From: Maylandia zebra
Taxonomy: Eukaryota > Chordata > Actinopteri > Cichliformes > Cichlidae
Reading direction: 5' to 3'
NCBI RefSeq assembly: GCF_041146795.1
Contig: NC_135177.1
Coordinates: 20,349,560 to 20,413,559 of the forward strand
Length of the DNA stretch: 64,000 nt
Shown: one piece after another, positions 1 through 12,984 of the stretch
Layout: every line of letters starts with the position of its first letter
How positions within the stretch are numbered: the stretch's first letter is position 1
The notes under the pieces: generated by a model
The model's database searches: none
Told to the model about the DNA's origin: nothing
The model's input: only the letters and a program-made list of their open reading frames with translations
Translations under genes and position numbers: made by a program

Positions 1-2939
1 TATGAATTTCTGGAGAAGATGGCACCTCAACTTGAAAGAAAGGTTAGTCCAAAGTTAAAATTGGAATAAAAAAGATACACCTTTAAATCTTTAAACACCT
101 TTAAACTCTTTTTTTTCTCTTTCTTTCTGTGAATAAACATTTCTACATTTTCATTTGCCAGCTGGCCTGGAAACAATATTTAACATATTGTGTACACATA
201 GGTTATTACATTTGTTCCCACATGTGAAACATGATAGCAAGAGTTTAAAAATGACATTTTCACGGAATTATCATGGCGATTTGTCAGCAATAATTCATGT
301 TATTTGAGAGAACATATAAATATTAACTGCTGTGTCATTCATATATCAAGGAAATAATTTTTAGACACATGTTATCTAAATCATGGGTCTGACAATCAAT
401 GACTGATTAATTGTAACTCATTTTGATAACAGCATTACCTAATGCAAGTTCATTATGTTAAAGGTCTAACTGGTGTTAGCACAGCTGATTAAAGAAGCAA
501 TACATTGGTCAATGTGAGCCTGCGTAGCTTCAATTACAGTCTCAAAATACTTTAAACATATTCACACTGGATAAAGCAAAGTGCCGCCGTAAGACAGGAG
601 AGAGGACGTCTGAAAATGGGCTTTTGTATGCGTATGTAGGTAATCCTTGACAGTGATTTGTGAAATTTTTTTTTTAAATAAAATAATCTCAAGATCTCGG
701 AAGTTTATTACTTCGCTTGAACATCTTCTGACACCTCTGCACTCAGTTGGATTGTGGAACAGTTTGTCCTCAAGACATTAACCACAACATTTTCCTCAGT
801 AAATGTTCTGAATTGTTAAGAAAACATTAAATATTAGCATTACTTTAGTTCTGTTACAGATCAAAAGACATGAAAAAACGATTACTTTTAGGTTTGCATT
901 GTTTTATCAATTAAATCCTGCTAAGATGATTATGCTACTTTGTAACTTTTATTTGCAGCATGAATTAAGGATTAAATCTTAACAACAACTAATGCCATGC
1001 AACAGCACAGTGTAATACTACTACTACTAATAATAACTATTCTCATTTTAAAACAATGGCCAAGTTACATGTGGGAATATTACATTTTAGCCCATGATAA
1101 ACAAAAATAACTCAGGAAATTAAAAACACAAGCAGATCAAAATGGCCCATTATTTAGAAATATTTGAAGTGGAAACAAAAACTTTTAAGGAAAGCAAATC
1201 AGAGACAAAATTATTAGTAATTTATTATTTGTTGTTGTGACGTTATCTGAGGACGGTTTAGTTGGCTCTAGACCTTACAGTATTACAGAAAGACACTGAA
1301 CAAATCCCTCTTGAGGAAGAACCTCTGATTGAACCAAATTCAGGCTGAGGGGCTGTCTGTCTGAAACGGTCGGGGGTGACAGGAGAGTGGAGAGAAAAAA
1401 AAAATGAGCACTTGAAAAATAACAAACAGTGAGCAGGTTTGCAGGGACAGTAACCACAGGTCAAAACCAAGCAGCTATGGATCGAGACACATCTCCAGAA
1501 AGGTACGGAGAGAGGAGAAAGCATAAAATACAGGAGAAAGAACCAGAGGCTACTGACATGTAATCATGGGAAATGAATACACAGAGTGAGGAGGGTGGAC
1601 AAGAGGTGCTACACAAAAACACAACGTTATCCAGTCACACCTTATGTGTGTGTAATGTCAGTGTTTTCTGCTGTTCACATCTTAACGGAATCATTCACAT
1701 GATTTTTGTAAAAGGATGTGCATGAAATAAATGACAAATATTCTAACTACTTTATTTTTTCTCTCTACTCAATCAATGCTGATGGATTTATTTCAAGGTG
1801 CTGGTGGACCTCAGTAACAACTTGAAGAAAGACATGTACATGGAAGCAAATGCCGTCTACTTGCAGAGGTAACATACGCCCTCAAAAGTATGGAAAAGAA
1901 AAAGAGTCTCTCATTCATGAATACACTGTGCATGCAAGTCATTCCTTCTGTTCACCAAGGGAGCCTAACCTTTTTTTGTTCAATCTTTATTTGTTGTCAA
2001 AGATATCTTTTTCTTTCATTGCAACTGTGCCTATTACAAATCTATGTGAGAATGACATTGTTGTGGAAAAATGCTCCTAAAGACCTCTTGGAAAATGAGA
2101 GATCAAAACTCTAAACTGAATCCTAAAGAAGTGAAACAAATCAAGTGGTTGCAGCTCCCTTGACAGGTGAGCCTGCTGTGTATCCATTCGGTTGAAGTGG
2201 AAACATTGATTCTCATCGTTTTGAGACTTTTTCTTTCCCCTGGGCGTCTTTGTAAAAGAAACAATAGCAACTAAAGTCCTTTCTGTGTGTTCTCTAGGCT
2301 GGTCCCTAAAGCAGCCGTTGTTAAAGGCCTTAACACCCTGTCCACCTGGGCCCTGCAGAATGGACTTCTAGCAGGAAGACAGGTAAGACAAGAGTAGAAG
2401 TAAGGGATCTGTTAAAAAGATGTCAGCTGGCTTAAGACAAAACAAAGTCAGGAAGCTTCTGAGCCTTAAGGAAGACTATGGCTGACAAGAATAAAGATAC
2501 AAACAAAGCAGTAACAGAAAGAGGAGATTACTAAATTGATCTGATCACCATGAGAAATGTTTGACTTCAAACTACAAAATAACATCTGCTTTCAGCATTT
2601 TCTGTTTTACGATGGGAAAAAATGTCTCTTGAACTGCTTAATAACAGGAGACTGCTTCAACATACGCCGTGCAAAATTTAGGGAAGCAATTGATTTCAGT
2701 TTTGTTGCTGCTGATTATTGATTTTGCTGTCTTACCATAACAATGCGAGAGAAAATGAGGGCAGCGCTTGTAAAAATACACAAACAAGCACACTTCATGA
2801 TCTTACAAAGTTGAAAGACCAGTGTTTATTGCAGCTTCCGTTTCACGGCTACAAAGAGAAACACAAACATGCTCGAACCTCTGGAGACCAAACCTGAATC
2901 TGCCTCTTCAACACAAACAAGCCCCCATACGTGTGCACG

Positions 2940-3027
<88 letters not shown>

Positions 3028-6000
3028 CACTGCAGTGTTCTATTTCTTTGAAAACAGGTAGCTGTGAGAGAAAAGAGGGTGTGTGTGTTTGAATGTGTGT
3101 TTCTTTATCAGCGCATATGTAGTTACAGTATATATCCACACACACTCATGCTTTTAAGTGTGTGCTATTCCCCAGCCAGCAATTTGATTAGATCCACAGC
3201 GGGGCTGTGGCTCTGTCACATTTACATTCAGATGGAGATTTAGTCTGTCGGCTGTCCCCTGCTGTTACTGGTGCAGTAATGTAGGGAGACATGGCTGGCT
3301 GCCCGGTCCACTTACACACACACACCTGGGGAAAACTGCTCAATCCCACTGACTCTCCTATATGCCTGTCAAACTGCTCTCTCTCTGTCACACACTCTCT
3401 AGCTCTCGTTAGTTCTCGCCTTTTACAAACAAGTTAATCGTCTTATCACAGAGCTGTGAGTGCAGTAATAAGCTTCACCATGCTGTGATCTAGAATGGGA
3501 TTACATATTGAGCAGCATATGTATATAAAGTAGGCACGTGTGCTTACCTAGTAATACATTTTCAGGGGCTTCTTCCCAAAAAACTGAAGGAGCGGTGGGT
3601 GACAGATAAAACAAGGGTAATTCTGTGGACACACAATGTAGGTGTAGCTGTGCAGTCATTCACTAGATATTCGCATCAGGTGAGTCATCTATTAGTAATA
3701 GAAACACAGATCATAAGAAAGTGTTGAGAGAAAAATTTTAATAAATGTTAATATTCATATTATTATTTTAGAATCTGCTTTCATCAATTTACCAACTAAT
3801 ACAGTTTGTAACTGCAAAGAAAAGATAATATTAGTGACACGATGAAACTTCACAGACAGTTAAAACCGCATCATCTTCCATTTTGGTCAGAAACGACTAA
3901 GAACAGATTAATGGTCCGTGCTGTTGCACTGGTAAAAATTCTCCTGCCTGCAGACATGAATGCAGAAGGTGTAGGTTTTTGAATCAGTCGCACATATGCT
4001 GTCCTGCTGCCTTAATACTCATTAGAGAACCAGACTGCCGGCTGAAAAGCCCCCAACAAAAGCATCATTTATTCCTGTTTCAGGAGTCTTTGATAAAACC
4101 TGCAGTGCAAAGCTTAGTGAGAATTTTTCAAACCTTTAAAAAATTTTAATTTTATATTTGTGACAAGCTCTATATGCCTTTGGAGAAATACACATTTATA
4201 GACTATTTCTATTTATGCCCTAGGTGTACCTGTGTGGGAACAATGGAGAAGCAAAACGGGATGTGGCAGAGATGGCCACCAAACTAGGCCTCACTGTTGT
4301 GGACAAAGGGTCCCTGTCAGCTGCTAAAGAGGTGGAGGACTTTCCTCTGCAGCTGTTCCCAGAGTGGAGGATGCCTTTGTACGTGGCTTTCGGCCTCTCT
4401 GCCTTCTTTTTCTTGTATTTGGTCATTAGAGATATCATCTATGCATATGTGGAAAATGATGAAGATATCTCCTACCGCATAATGATATCTCTGGCCAACA
4501 AGGTAAAGATATGCTCCTCTTTGTTTAGTTGCTCGTAAAACGGTATTTTACATTTCTCATTGTGTTTTTATTTTCCATGTGTCAGATCACTCCAGTTGTG
4601 TCCCTCATTATGCTGTCGCTCTGCTACCTCCCTGGAGCTATAGCTGGGTTCCTTCAGCTCTACAGAGGGACCAAGTACAGGTCAGGCATCAAACATAAAC
4701 ATTTTCATTCCTGGTACAATGTAAAAAAAAAAAAAAGGGCATGATTTTTGCAGCGTAAAGTGCCTAACTCATTTTCCTATGTTCCAGGCGTTTCCCCAAT
4801 TGGCTAGATCGCTGGATGCTGTGCAGGAAACAGTTGGGTCTTCTTGCACTAGGCTTTGCATTGCTCCATGCTATCTACACATTAATCATTCCTGCCCGCT
4901 ACTCTGACAGACAAAGAGTCATCTCCAATGTGTTGAATGAGGTAAAGTGCAGCAGGCTGGTGCAAACTGATTGGAGTGTTTCTGCAATCCTGCACAAAGA
5001 AAAATATTAAATAAAGCTTATATGTACATGTAGAACATTCACTGCAATAACAGTCCCTCCACTTTTCTCTCTTCCTTGTAGGTGAAGAAAAATACTACCA
5101 CTCCACTTTACTTTGACAATACCAGCGCATGGCGCACTGACTCATTATATGCACTGGGAATCCTGGGCTTCTTTCTTTTTGTCCTGCTGGGGTTAACATC
5201 CTTGCCCTCTGTTGGAGGCACTCTCAGCTGGAGAGAGTTCAGCTTTGTTCAGGTCAGTGCAGATAAAAATGCACAGTCCTTCACATGTATGTGCTGTGTG
5301 TGAATGTGCATTTTCTCATGCACACCTTTAAATTCTCATGCTTTATCAGTCACGTGTTTCATATCAGTAAAGGCATATTTTAGAGCCTTCTAGATAATCT
5401 ACATTTAGAACTTCTTAGATTTTTATCAGTTATTAAAGTGTTGTAAAAGCAATATAGCAATATGTCACTGGCACTTGTCTCCCTAGAGCCTAGTTAACTA
5501 GCCGCCTAACACAGGCACACAGAGAGACTTTAGCCAAGGATTTTAAATGTTAAGTTATTCATTAAATAGAATTATGATACCTGGTATAATCCTCCAGTGA
5601 GAAGATTTTTAATACAGGTCACAGGCCCATTTGTGTAAAGGTCAGGTCCATAGATAGACCTCAGACAGCGAATGGTACTCAGAGATGGAGGTGAAAGTCA
5701 AACTAATTCTTATGATCTAGTGAGGAGAGTTATGAAATAAGACATGAAATAACAATAATATGCTTACATAAGCTTACTTTTTGCTTCTAGTTGTGATCAC
5801 TGTTGTCAACATGGGAATATAAAGCCCTGAATACAAGCAAATATCCAAAAATGCTAGGACACTGTGTAATATGATATTTGCTCTCCACTGGTTTAATAAG
5901 GTGCAAGTAGGTGCAAGATCCCTTATCGTCATCACACAGGGGCACAGTTTATTACTGCGCCATAGCAATAGCACTGTTTGCTTTCTCTGCTGTTTGCCCT

Positions 6001-6913
6001 TATTGCAAATGCTAAAACATGGAAATGGAGGCACATTATGCACTAGGTTGTTTTTTTATTATGTCTGCGTCTGTGCATGTCAGTCTTAAATTCAGCATAA
6101 AGCATTTCCAAGGATAGTTTGGTAATTTGGGAGATAGCTCATTCTCATTCTCTTTCTTCCACAGAGTTAGATGAGACAGTTGATACCATTAGTTTGTCTG
6201 TGTGGTAAATTTGCTCGTACCAGCCTAGAGTTGACTTATCCTAGCTTAGAGTAGCATGACAAAAGGAGAAAGAAAATACTGTCACAACAAAACTGAGCGC
6301 CTCTAAACCTCACCAGTTAATTTGCTTTTTTAAAAAAACCTTCTACCTTTGGACAAAGGTTCCACACATTTTCAGTATTTTTGCTAAGCTAAGCTAAACC
6401 CATATTTTTTACTTGTGTTTGATTAACTTTTGCTTTTATGCTCTGTAAGTTTATTTTAAAGCACTTTGTGATGTTGATAACAAAATGCTTGAAATAAAAT
6501 TTTTATTACCTACTTAATAAACTCAACACTAGTTTCATGTTTATTTAACAGATAACAGAAAGCTTATCGTCTTCTTGTTGAACTCTTTTGTATTTAATCT
6601 TTAATTTTTACCATTGTGTGTGTGTGTGTGTGTTTCTTTTTCCCCACAGTCGACGCTGGGCTACCTGACTCTTTTTCTCTCCACTGCACATTGCTACATT
6701 TATGCCTGGGATAAATTCCTTCGCAAATCTACGTATAAATGGTACACTCCTCCGGACTCCATGCTCTGTCTAATTGTTCCTTCGGTAACACTGGTGCTCA
6801 AGCTGGTCCTCGTCCTCCCCTGCGTGAACCGTCCGCTCATGCGCATTCGCCAAGGCTGGGAACGCAACCGGTTAAAGGATGAGATGGGTGAACTCAAAGC
6901 CACTAACATGTGA
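1..6913 (+). CDS. steap4: STEAP4-like metalloreductase, 8 C-terminal coding exons (5' part outside window)
   Basis: This is a six-transmembrane NADPH-dependent ferric/cupric reductase of endosomal and plasma membranes. Coding exons read by splice sites and frame are 1-42, 1798-1868, 2298-2382, 4224-4502, 4586-4680, 4788-4941, 5082-5252 and 6650-6913 (stop TGA). All join in frame and give 386 residues, roughly 75 short of a full STEAP4. The first three exons and the start of the fourth are the end of the F420H2:NADP-oxidoreductase-like domain (motifs [21 protein letters not shown]). [10 protein letters not shown] then opens the membrane part, which includes [11 protein letters not shown] and [10 protein letters not shown]. 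The presumed haem-ligand histidines are in ALLHAIYTL (exon 6) and [10 protein letters not shown] (exon 8). The ending IRQGWERN and the VPKAAVVK stretch fit STEAP4 better than STEAP2 or STEAP3. No break was found. The paralogue assignment rests on remembered family features, not a tree. Confidence 0.88.
2941..3024. repeat. (CA)n microsatellite in steap4 intron
   Basis: About 84 bases of uninterrupted CA dinucleotide lie in the intron between the third and fourth coding exons seen here. It produces spurious long Thr-His frames on both strands. Confidence 0.97.
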
Positions 6914-8776
6914 TCCCGGGTTGCTCAATGTTTCAATGACATGTTATATTATTTTTCATTTGTAGACAATCATAAAGTAGGGAAAATGAAATAGCATAAC
7001 AATCGTTTCGATTTTGCACAAAGTAAAGAAAAAGAAAGACCAGTGGTTCCAGTGGTGAGTTATTGTCTGATCCTGCCTGTTCCTGACTTTACTCAGAGAA
7101 AAGTTAGGTTTATGCCAAATTGACATGCTTCTGTTGATATAAATATTTTTAATGTGTATTTTCTTTTTGAGTGAAACCCCCCCACACATTTCAGATGTTT
7201 GTGTTGTATCTTTTTCACCAAATGTGCTGAAAAATAGATTGCTATCCCCCTGTTGAAATCCACTGTTTTGATAAACATAGGCAATAGTTTCTGTATTCCA
7301 CTCTCCTTTCCCTTCAAGTGGAGCAATTGTATCCCTGAGGTTGCTCTCTTTTCAGGATGTTATTGATCTCCCTGCTTTCTGACACAAATATCTCACTACC
7401 CGTACCTGCCTCCGTCTCAAGAGCACACCAGAGTGCACACTAAGACACACATGCTTATGATGCACATACACAGCATGAAGGTGAGTAAGTTAATTGGATT
7501 TCTGCATGCAGATTATATGAAAAAACAAAATAAAAAAAATGAAGCACTTAACTTGGGGGCGGAACAACAGATTTTGTAGTCAAAAGCAGATTCACAAACA
7601 CCTTTACTACCATAGGTCTAGTGCAGTGTTACAGTCACCAGCAAATTTACCCGGCTGAAGCAGGTAGGTAGTAATAAAACATGCAGGCTGCCCTCAAAAT
7701 ACCCACTACTACCGAGGAATTGCTGAGAAAGCAGATCCAGTTAGATTTGAACAGATGATGAGCAGAAATGGGAAACTCAATAGTGATGGCTGATGAACAG
7801 GTGCAGGATGGTTAGAAGAGGTTGGTATGCACATCCCTAATGATACAGAGACAGTAAAAGGAAAGAAGAAGATGGAGTAGCTGTCGCCATGACAGATTCT
7901 GGTGCTATATAAAGAAAACGCAGTGCCTCTCGCCTAAAGCAGAACATTTAGGCAGAGACATCCTGTTATCTAGCATCTAACAGCATTATCTGCATACACA
8001 ATCTGTAATCCCTTACATCCTCTCCTATTGTATTAGCCTCCTGTTACCAATGAACCGATTTTACCAAACTGCCTGCTGTTCGTGTGCATTGGTGTGTGCG
8101 TGTGTTGGTGTGTGAGTTATTCCATTATTCCAGTATTGCCTCTGGAAAGAATTAAGATGTAGCAACATGCAGAGCAGAATAGCTGTGAAACAAGCTAACT
8201 TACATAATTCATTTCCTCTCATCTTTAATTTTACACACCTAGACGGCCCTGAAACCTATAATAACTTGATATGTGTCTAGCCTTGAAGGCTTAAACCTGT
8301 GTGAGTGTAAATAATCTGCAGAAATTGTGGGTTAATACAGAGATCACTGACATTCAAGCTCCACCTGTGAAATGTACAACTAGATATTAAATGAAAGGTG
8401 TATAACAAAATAGCATGGGAACTTCAGAAATGTAAATTATGTATCCCAGAATTGTGACAGAATAAAATGCATTTAATTAAGAAATTATGGTTTATTTATG
8501 AGAGCTTTTCTGCAAAGGATTTTGTTTTTATTATTCATTAGGTCCTTTTTTCTTCATTAAAACCACTTCGGAAAATGACAAATTCTGCAAAATTGGACAT
8601 CCACAGACATTCAGCCGTCATTATATTTTAGTTACTATTCACATACAGAAATTAGATATTTGAAATTGTGCGCACAGGAGTGTGCAATACCAACACTTTT
8701 AACTTTAACTCACAGAAGACGATAATTTGACTGAGCCGATACTTACAGATAAATCATGAGGTTTGCCTTTGACTTG
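6914..8776. other. steap4 3'UTR and intergenic DNA
   Basis: No coding frame with family features was recognised. The proximal part should include the steap4 3'UTR; I could not fix its polyadenylation site. A stretch at about 7943-8020 is similar to 48791-48868, so part of this gap is an old dispersed repeat. Confidence 0.5.
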
Positions 8777-8902
8777 TACAGCCACAGTTCCAAAAACATT
8801 GGGACTGTAAAATGAGATCAAACAACGTAATGACCCATATTTTATTCACAATGGAACAACAGGTCAGTAAATTAAAAGAGCATCTTAGAGAGGCAGAGTT
8901 AG
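8777..8902 (+). mobile_element. Left terminus of decayed Tc1/mariner-like element (split copy)
   Basis: After a TA at 8777-8778 the sequence CAGCCACAGTTCCAAAAACA begins, a degraded form of the inverted terminus CAACCCCAATTCCAAAAAAG known for an abundant fish Tc1/mariner-like family. TATTTTATTCACAA follows, as in that family. The matching right end and transposase relic are at 12985-14034; the L2 LINE and its own insertions lie between. That both parts belong to one split element is an inference from family, order and orientation. Confidence 0.55.
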
Positions 8903-9050
8903 TAAAGTAAGTAACATTTATTTATATAGCGCTTTTTGAAACTGGAACTTTTTTCAAAGTGCTTCACATGGGAATAAAAGCATATCAAACGAAACAATAA
9001 AAATGATATAAAACAGGTATGAAAGCATATCAATCGATACAATAAAACAC
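8903..9050 (-). mobile_element. 3' tail of minus-strand L2-type LINE (separated part)
   Basis: ACATTTATTTATATAGCGCTTTT at 8908-8936 is, on the minus strand, the typical 3' end of fish L2 LINEs (AAAGCGCTATATAAATAAATG). The rest of the element continues beyond the DD37E transposon at 10623-12984. Confidence 0.6.
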
Positions 9051-9052
9051 TA

Positions 9053-10620
9053 CAGGGAGTGCAGAATTATTAGGCAAATGAGTATTTTGTCCACATCATC
9101 CTCTTCATGCATGTTGTCTTACTCCAAGCTGTATAGGCTCGAAAGCCTACTACCAATTAAGCATATTAGGTGATGTGCATCTCTGTAATGAGAAGGGGTG
9201 TGGTCTAATGACATCAACACCCTATATCAGGTGTGCATAATTATTAGGCAACTTCCTTTCCTTTGCCAAAATGGGTCAAAAGAAGGACTTGACAGGCTCA
9301 GAAAAGTCAAAAATAGTGAGATATCTTGCAGAGGGATGCAGCAGTCTCAAAATTGCAAAGCTTCTGAAGCGTGATCATCGAACAATCAAGCGTTTCATTC
9401 AAAATAGTCAACAGGGTCGCAAGAAGCGTGTGGAAAAACCAAGGCGCAAAATAACTGCCCATGAACTGAGAAAAGTCAAGCGTGCAGCTGCCAAGATGCC
9501 ACTTGCCACCAGTTTGGCCATATTTCAGAGCTGCAACATCACTGGAGTGCCCAAAAGCACAAGGTGTGCAATACTCAGAGACATGGCCAAAGTAAGAAAG
9601 GCTGAAAGACGACCACCACTGAACAAGACACACAAGCTGAAACGTCAAGACTGGGCCAAGAAATATCTCAAGACTGGTTTTGGTTTTTCTAAGGTTTTAT
9701 GGACTGATGTAATGAGAGTGAGTCTTGATGGGCCAGATGGATGGGCCCGTGGCTGGATTGGTAAAGGGCAGAGAGCTCCAGTCCGACTCAGACGCCAGCA
9801 AGGTGGAGGTGGAGTACTGGTTTGGGCTGGTATCATCAAAGATGAGCTTGTGGGGCCTTTTCGGGTTGAGGATGGAGTCAAGCTCAACTCCCAGTCCTAC
9901 TGCCAGTTTCTGGAAGACACCTTCTTCAAGCAGTGGTACAGGAAGAAGTCTGCATCCTTCAAGAAAACATGATTTTCATGCAGGACAATGCTCCATCACA
10001 CGCGTCCAAGTACTCCACAGCGTGGCTGGCAAGAAAGGGTATAAAAGAAGAAAAACTAATGACATGGCCACCTTGTTCACCTGATCTGAACCCCATTGAG
10101 AACCTGTGGTCCATCATCAAATGTGAGATTTACAAGGAGGGAAAACAGTACACCTCTCTGAACAGTGTCTGGGAGGCTGTGGTTGCTGCTGCACGCAATG
10201 TTGATGGTGAACAGATCAAAACACTGACAGAATCCATGGATGGCAGGCTTTTGAGTGTCCTTGCAAAGAAAGGTGGCTATATTGGTCGCTGATTTGTTTT
10301 TGTTTTGTTTTTGAATGTCAGAAATGTATATTTGTGAATGTGGAGATGTTATATTGGTTTCACTGGTAAAAATAAATAATTGAAATGGGTATATATTTGT
10401 TTTTTGTTAAGTTGCCTAATAATTATGCACAGTAATAGTCACCTGCACACACAGATATCCCCCTAAAATAGCTAAAACTAAAAACAAACTAAAAATTACT
10501 TCCAAAAACATTCAGCTTTGATATTAATGAGTTTTTTGGGTTCATTGAGAACATGGTTGTTGTTCAATAATAAAATTATTCCTCAAAAATACAACTTGCC
10601 TAATAATTCTGCACTCCCTA
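9053..10620 (+). mobile_element. DD37E Tc1/mariner (TRT-like) transposon, copy 1, IR/DR termini
   Basis: The element is 1568 bp with TA target duplications at 9051-9052 and 10621-10622. The outer termini are CAGGGAGTGCAGAATTATTA (9053) and its inverse at 10596-10620, with the last base changed. A second copy of the motif, GTGCATAATTATTAGGCAAC, sits at 9233-9252 and inverted at 10411-10430. Each end therefore has two direct repeats about 175-185 bp apart, the IR/DR layout best known from Sleeping Beauty-type transposons. It inserted into the 3' region of the L2 LINE. Related copies lie at 38196-39520 and 55654-57205. Confidence 0.93.
9271..10292 (+). pseudogene. Transposase of TRT-like copy 1, one frameshift
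   Basis: The first 233 residues (9271-9972) hold paired helix-turn-helix DNA-binding regions (SKIVRYLAEGCSSLKIAKLL) and the first catalytic Asp in WTD (followed by VMRVSLDGPDGW; the sister copies have E instead of V after WTD). The frame breaks in the run AAGAAAACATG at about 9961-9972. Sister copies have one more A there, so a single-base deletion is the likely cause. The C-terminal part (9933-10292 frame) carries MQDNAPSH and DLNPIENLW. Counting from the D of QDN to the E of PIEN gives 37 intervening residues, hence DD37E. The enzyme would cut and paste the element; this copy cannot make it whole. No restored protein is given. Confidence 0.88.
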
Positions 10621-10622
10621 TA

Positions 10623-12984
10623 TAAATAGGGTATAGTAGCACATCCAATAAAACAGCTTGCTACACATGAATATTACCTAAATGCCTGTCTAAACTAATG
10701 TGTTTTGAGCTGTTTTTTAAAAGTAGCTACAGAGTTGATGGTGCGTAGTGGGCGAGGTAAACTGTTCCATAATATTGGAGTCAAGGCTTGAAAAGCGCGA
10801 TCCCCCTTCGTTTTCAAACGGGTCCGTGGAATGGTTAGAAGACAACTATCAGTTCATCTAAGGATCCGGTTTGGAGAGTAGGGTTGGAGAAGCTCTGATA
10901 TAATTGGGAGCCTCACCTTGTAGGGACATGAATGTAAAAGTGAGGATTTTAAACTGATATCTATACTCAACCGGAAGCGAGTGCAAGTATTTTAACACAG
11001 GGGTGATATGGGCGAATTTATGACTGTGGGATAAAAGCCTTGCTGTGGCATTTTGGACCACTTGGAGGCGATTGAGGGAAGCCTTAGACAGACAAGAAAA
11101 GAGTGCGTTACAGTAATCTAAATGAGAGGAGATGAAAGCATGGACAAGCATCTCCTATTCGCCTTTGGATACAATAGTCTTGAGTTTGGCAATGTTTCTT
11201 AGATGAAAAAAACAGGAGCGGGTCAAGGACTTGATATGAGCGTCAAAAGACAGAGATTGATCAAAAATGATCCCAAGATTCCGAGCGGTAGCTTTTATTG
11301 AGGATGAGAAAGGACCCAGACGTGGACTAATTTGGGACTTGATGCTCTCTGGGGCAAAAATTAAACACTCTTGGCGGGGCCTGGTGCCTGTTGCTTGGTC
11401 AGGCCTCTTCCGGGGCAAAAGGGGCCCTCAGGCCTCCGGGCCTGCGGCTCAGCTCACTCTGGCACAGCTGGCTGCTGGCAGAGCCGGCGTGCACGCCACT
11501 GCAGCCCCCTCTGGCTTCTTCTCCGTGGTTACTGGGTGACCTCTCATCTGGGGCTCTCCTCAGCTCTTTCCAGGAGGGTGGCACGGATGCCCCTCCGGTG
11601 GTCCTCCTTGGGCTCTCGCACTCTGGGGCCTCTGGGTGTCTGGACCCTGGATGATGAGCCGTGGTGATCCGTTTGGCAAAGTAAATCCACTGGGTATCCA
11701 TGTTGGTCTTCAGACAACAATTCTGATGGCTACACAGCTGGGAGAAATAAGACCTAACGAGACAGGGAGAGCAAAGCCGGAACACTGACATCAGACGGGA
11801 ACAGGAACCTTCAAAGTAAAACAGGAAACAAAACACACTTTACTAAGACACGGACTAGACAGAGAGAGACAGACTTGACACTGACCAAAGTCTACTAAGT
11901 AATCATCATAATCAAAACAGTATCACTGATAAATCATAAATCATAATCTAGAAAAACACCAAAGCATGAAAAACAGAAAGCTGGGTCAACATGACCCAGA
12001 ACCGTGACACAAACCTTGCGGCACTCCCCATGACAATTTAGCAACAGCTGAGCGAAAGTTTCCCACTGAAACTAAGATTGTTCTTTCTGTCAGAAATGAG
12101 GTGAGCCATTTCAGAACAGATCCAGATATCCCTACCATGTGATTTAAGCGGTGGATTAGGATCTGATGATCAACGGTATCGAAGGCCGAGCTAAGGTCCA
12201 ATAGGACGAGGACTGAGCAATCACCTCTGTCTGCGGCCATCAAAAGGTCATTTGTGACTTTGAGGAGAGCAGTTTCTGTGTAGTGTGATTTTCTAAATCC
12301 TGACTGAAGGTTATCAAGAATGTTATGTTTCCCCAGTGCCTTTTTTACTTGGGACCAAATGACTTTTTCTAATATTTTAGAAAGGAAAGGACGTTTTGAG
12401 ATGGGTCTGTAGCTTGACTGAAGAGTCGAATCCAGGTTCGGCTTTTTCAGCAGAGGTTGAATAACACCCTGTTTAAAGCATGGGGACAGAGCCAGACAGC
12501 AGAAAACAGTTTATCAGTGTGACCACAGAGGGCTCAATGGTGTCAAAAACTTTGCAAAATGACGAAGTAGGTAGGATATCAACTGGACTCATTGAGGGTT
12601 TCATTTGGGTCACTATTTCTGATAGGTCTTCTACAGAAACTGGGTGAAAGGATTCCATAATTACAGGGTGTGGAAGATCATGGTTGAAAGGACTATCTGA
12701 GGGAGCTATGTTTCCTCTTAGGTTACTGATTTCACCTTGGAAAAATCTTAGAAAGTCATTGCAGCCCTTATCTGAAAAGGCAGGTACACACGGAGTTGGG
12801 GGGGACACTATGTTATTTACTATGTTGTTTCTTTTCCCTGCTGCGAGTAGTTTAGAGAAATAAGTGGCTCTCGCATCTTTCACCATGTTGTTGAAGGTAG
12901 ATAATACTTCTTTTAAGTGGAGCTTATGAACCTCACGTTTTGTGGCTTTCCACAGGCATTCAGTTTTACGGCAAATTCGCTAAA
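10623..12984 (-). mobile_element. L2-type LINE, reverse transcriptase relic
   Basis: Minus-strand reading from high to low coordinates gives an endonuclease-RT linker (ATKREVHKLHLKEVL, open to about 12979), RT fingers (12886-12473, motif HPVSVEDLSEIVTQMKPS), an RPISKRPFLSKILEKV block in another frame, LLDLSSAFDTVDHQIL and GVPQG (12243-12000), then the thumb and C-terminus (KTECLIFAPE at 11418, HLDYCNALFS, NATARLLSHSHKFAHITPVL down to 10858). There are several frameshifts. The segment between GVPQG and KTEC, which should contain the YADD active site, is absent and replaced by an LTR-like fragment (11359-12008). The 5' end is truncated and it lies inside an older Tc1-like element. It is not functional. 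Confidence 0.82.
11359..12008 (-). mobile_element. LTR-like repeat fragment replacing the L2 catalytic core
   Basis: On the minus strand it begins TGTCACGGTTCTGGGTCATG (from 12008) and shares CTTTCAAAGTAAAACAGGA-type sequence with the repeats at 49036-49640 and 52571-53020. Its other part (about 11359-11700) is GC-rich and has an open minus frame of about 145 codons (11836-11399) that I do not recognise. The junction into L2 at GAGTGTTTAATTTTTGCCCC is sharp. TG...CA ends in the sister copies suggest a solo LTR, but I could not confirm two ends here. Confidence 0.5.

Noticed and set aside
2822..3145. Frames of Thr-His or Val-Cys repeats on both strands
   Set aside because: They are translations of the (CA)n microsatellite.
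11399..11836. 145-codon minus-strand frame in the LTR-like fragment
   Set aside because: No family motif recognised; GC-rich composition keeps stops rare. Kept only as a note in the repeat entry.
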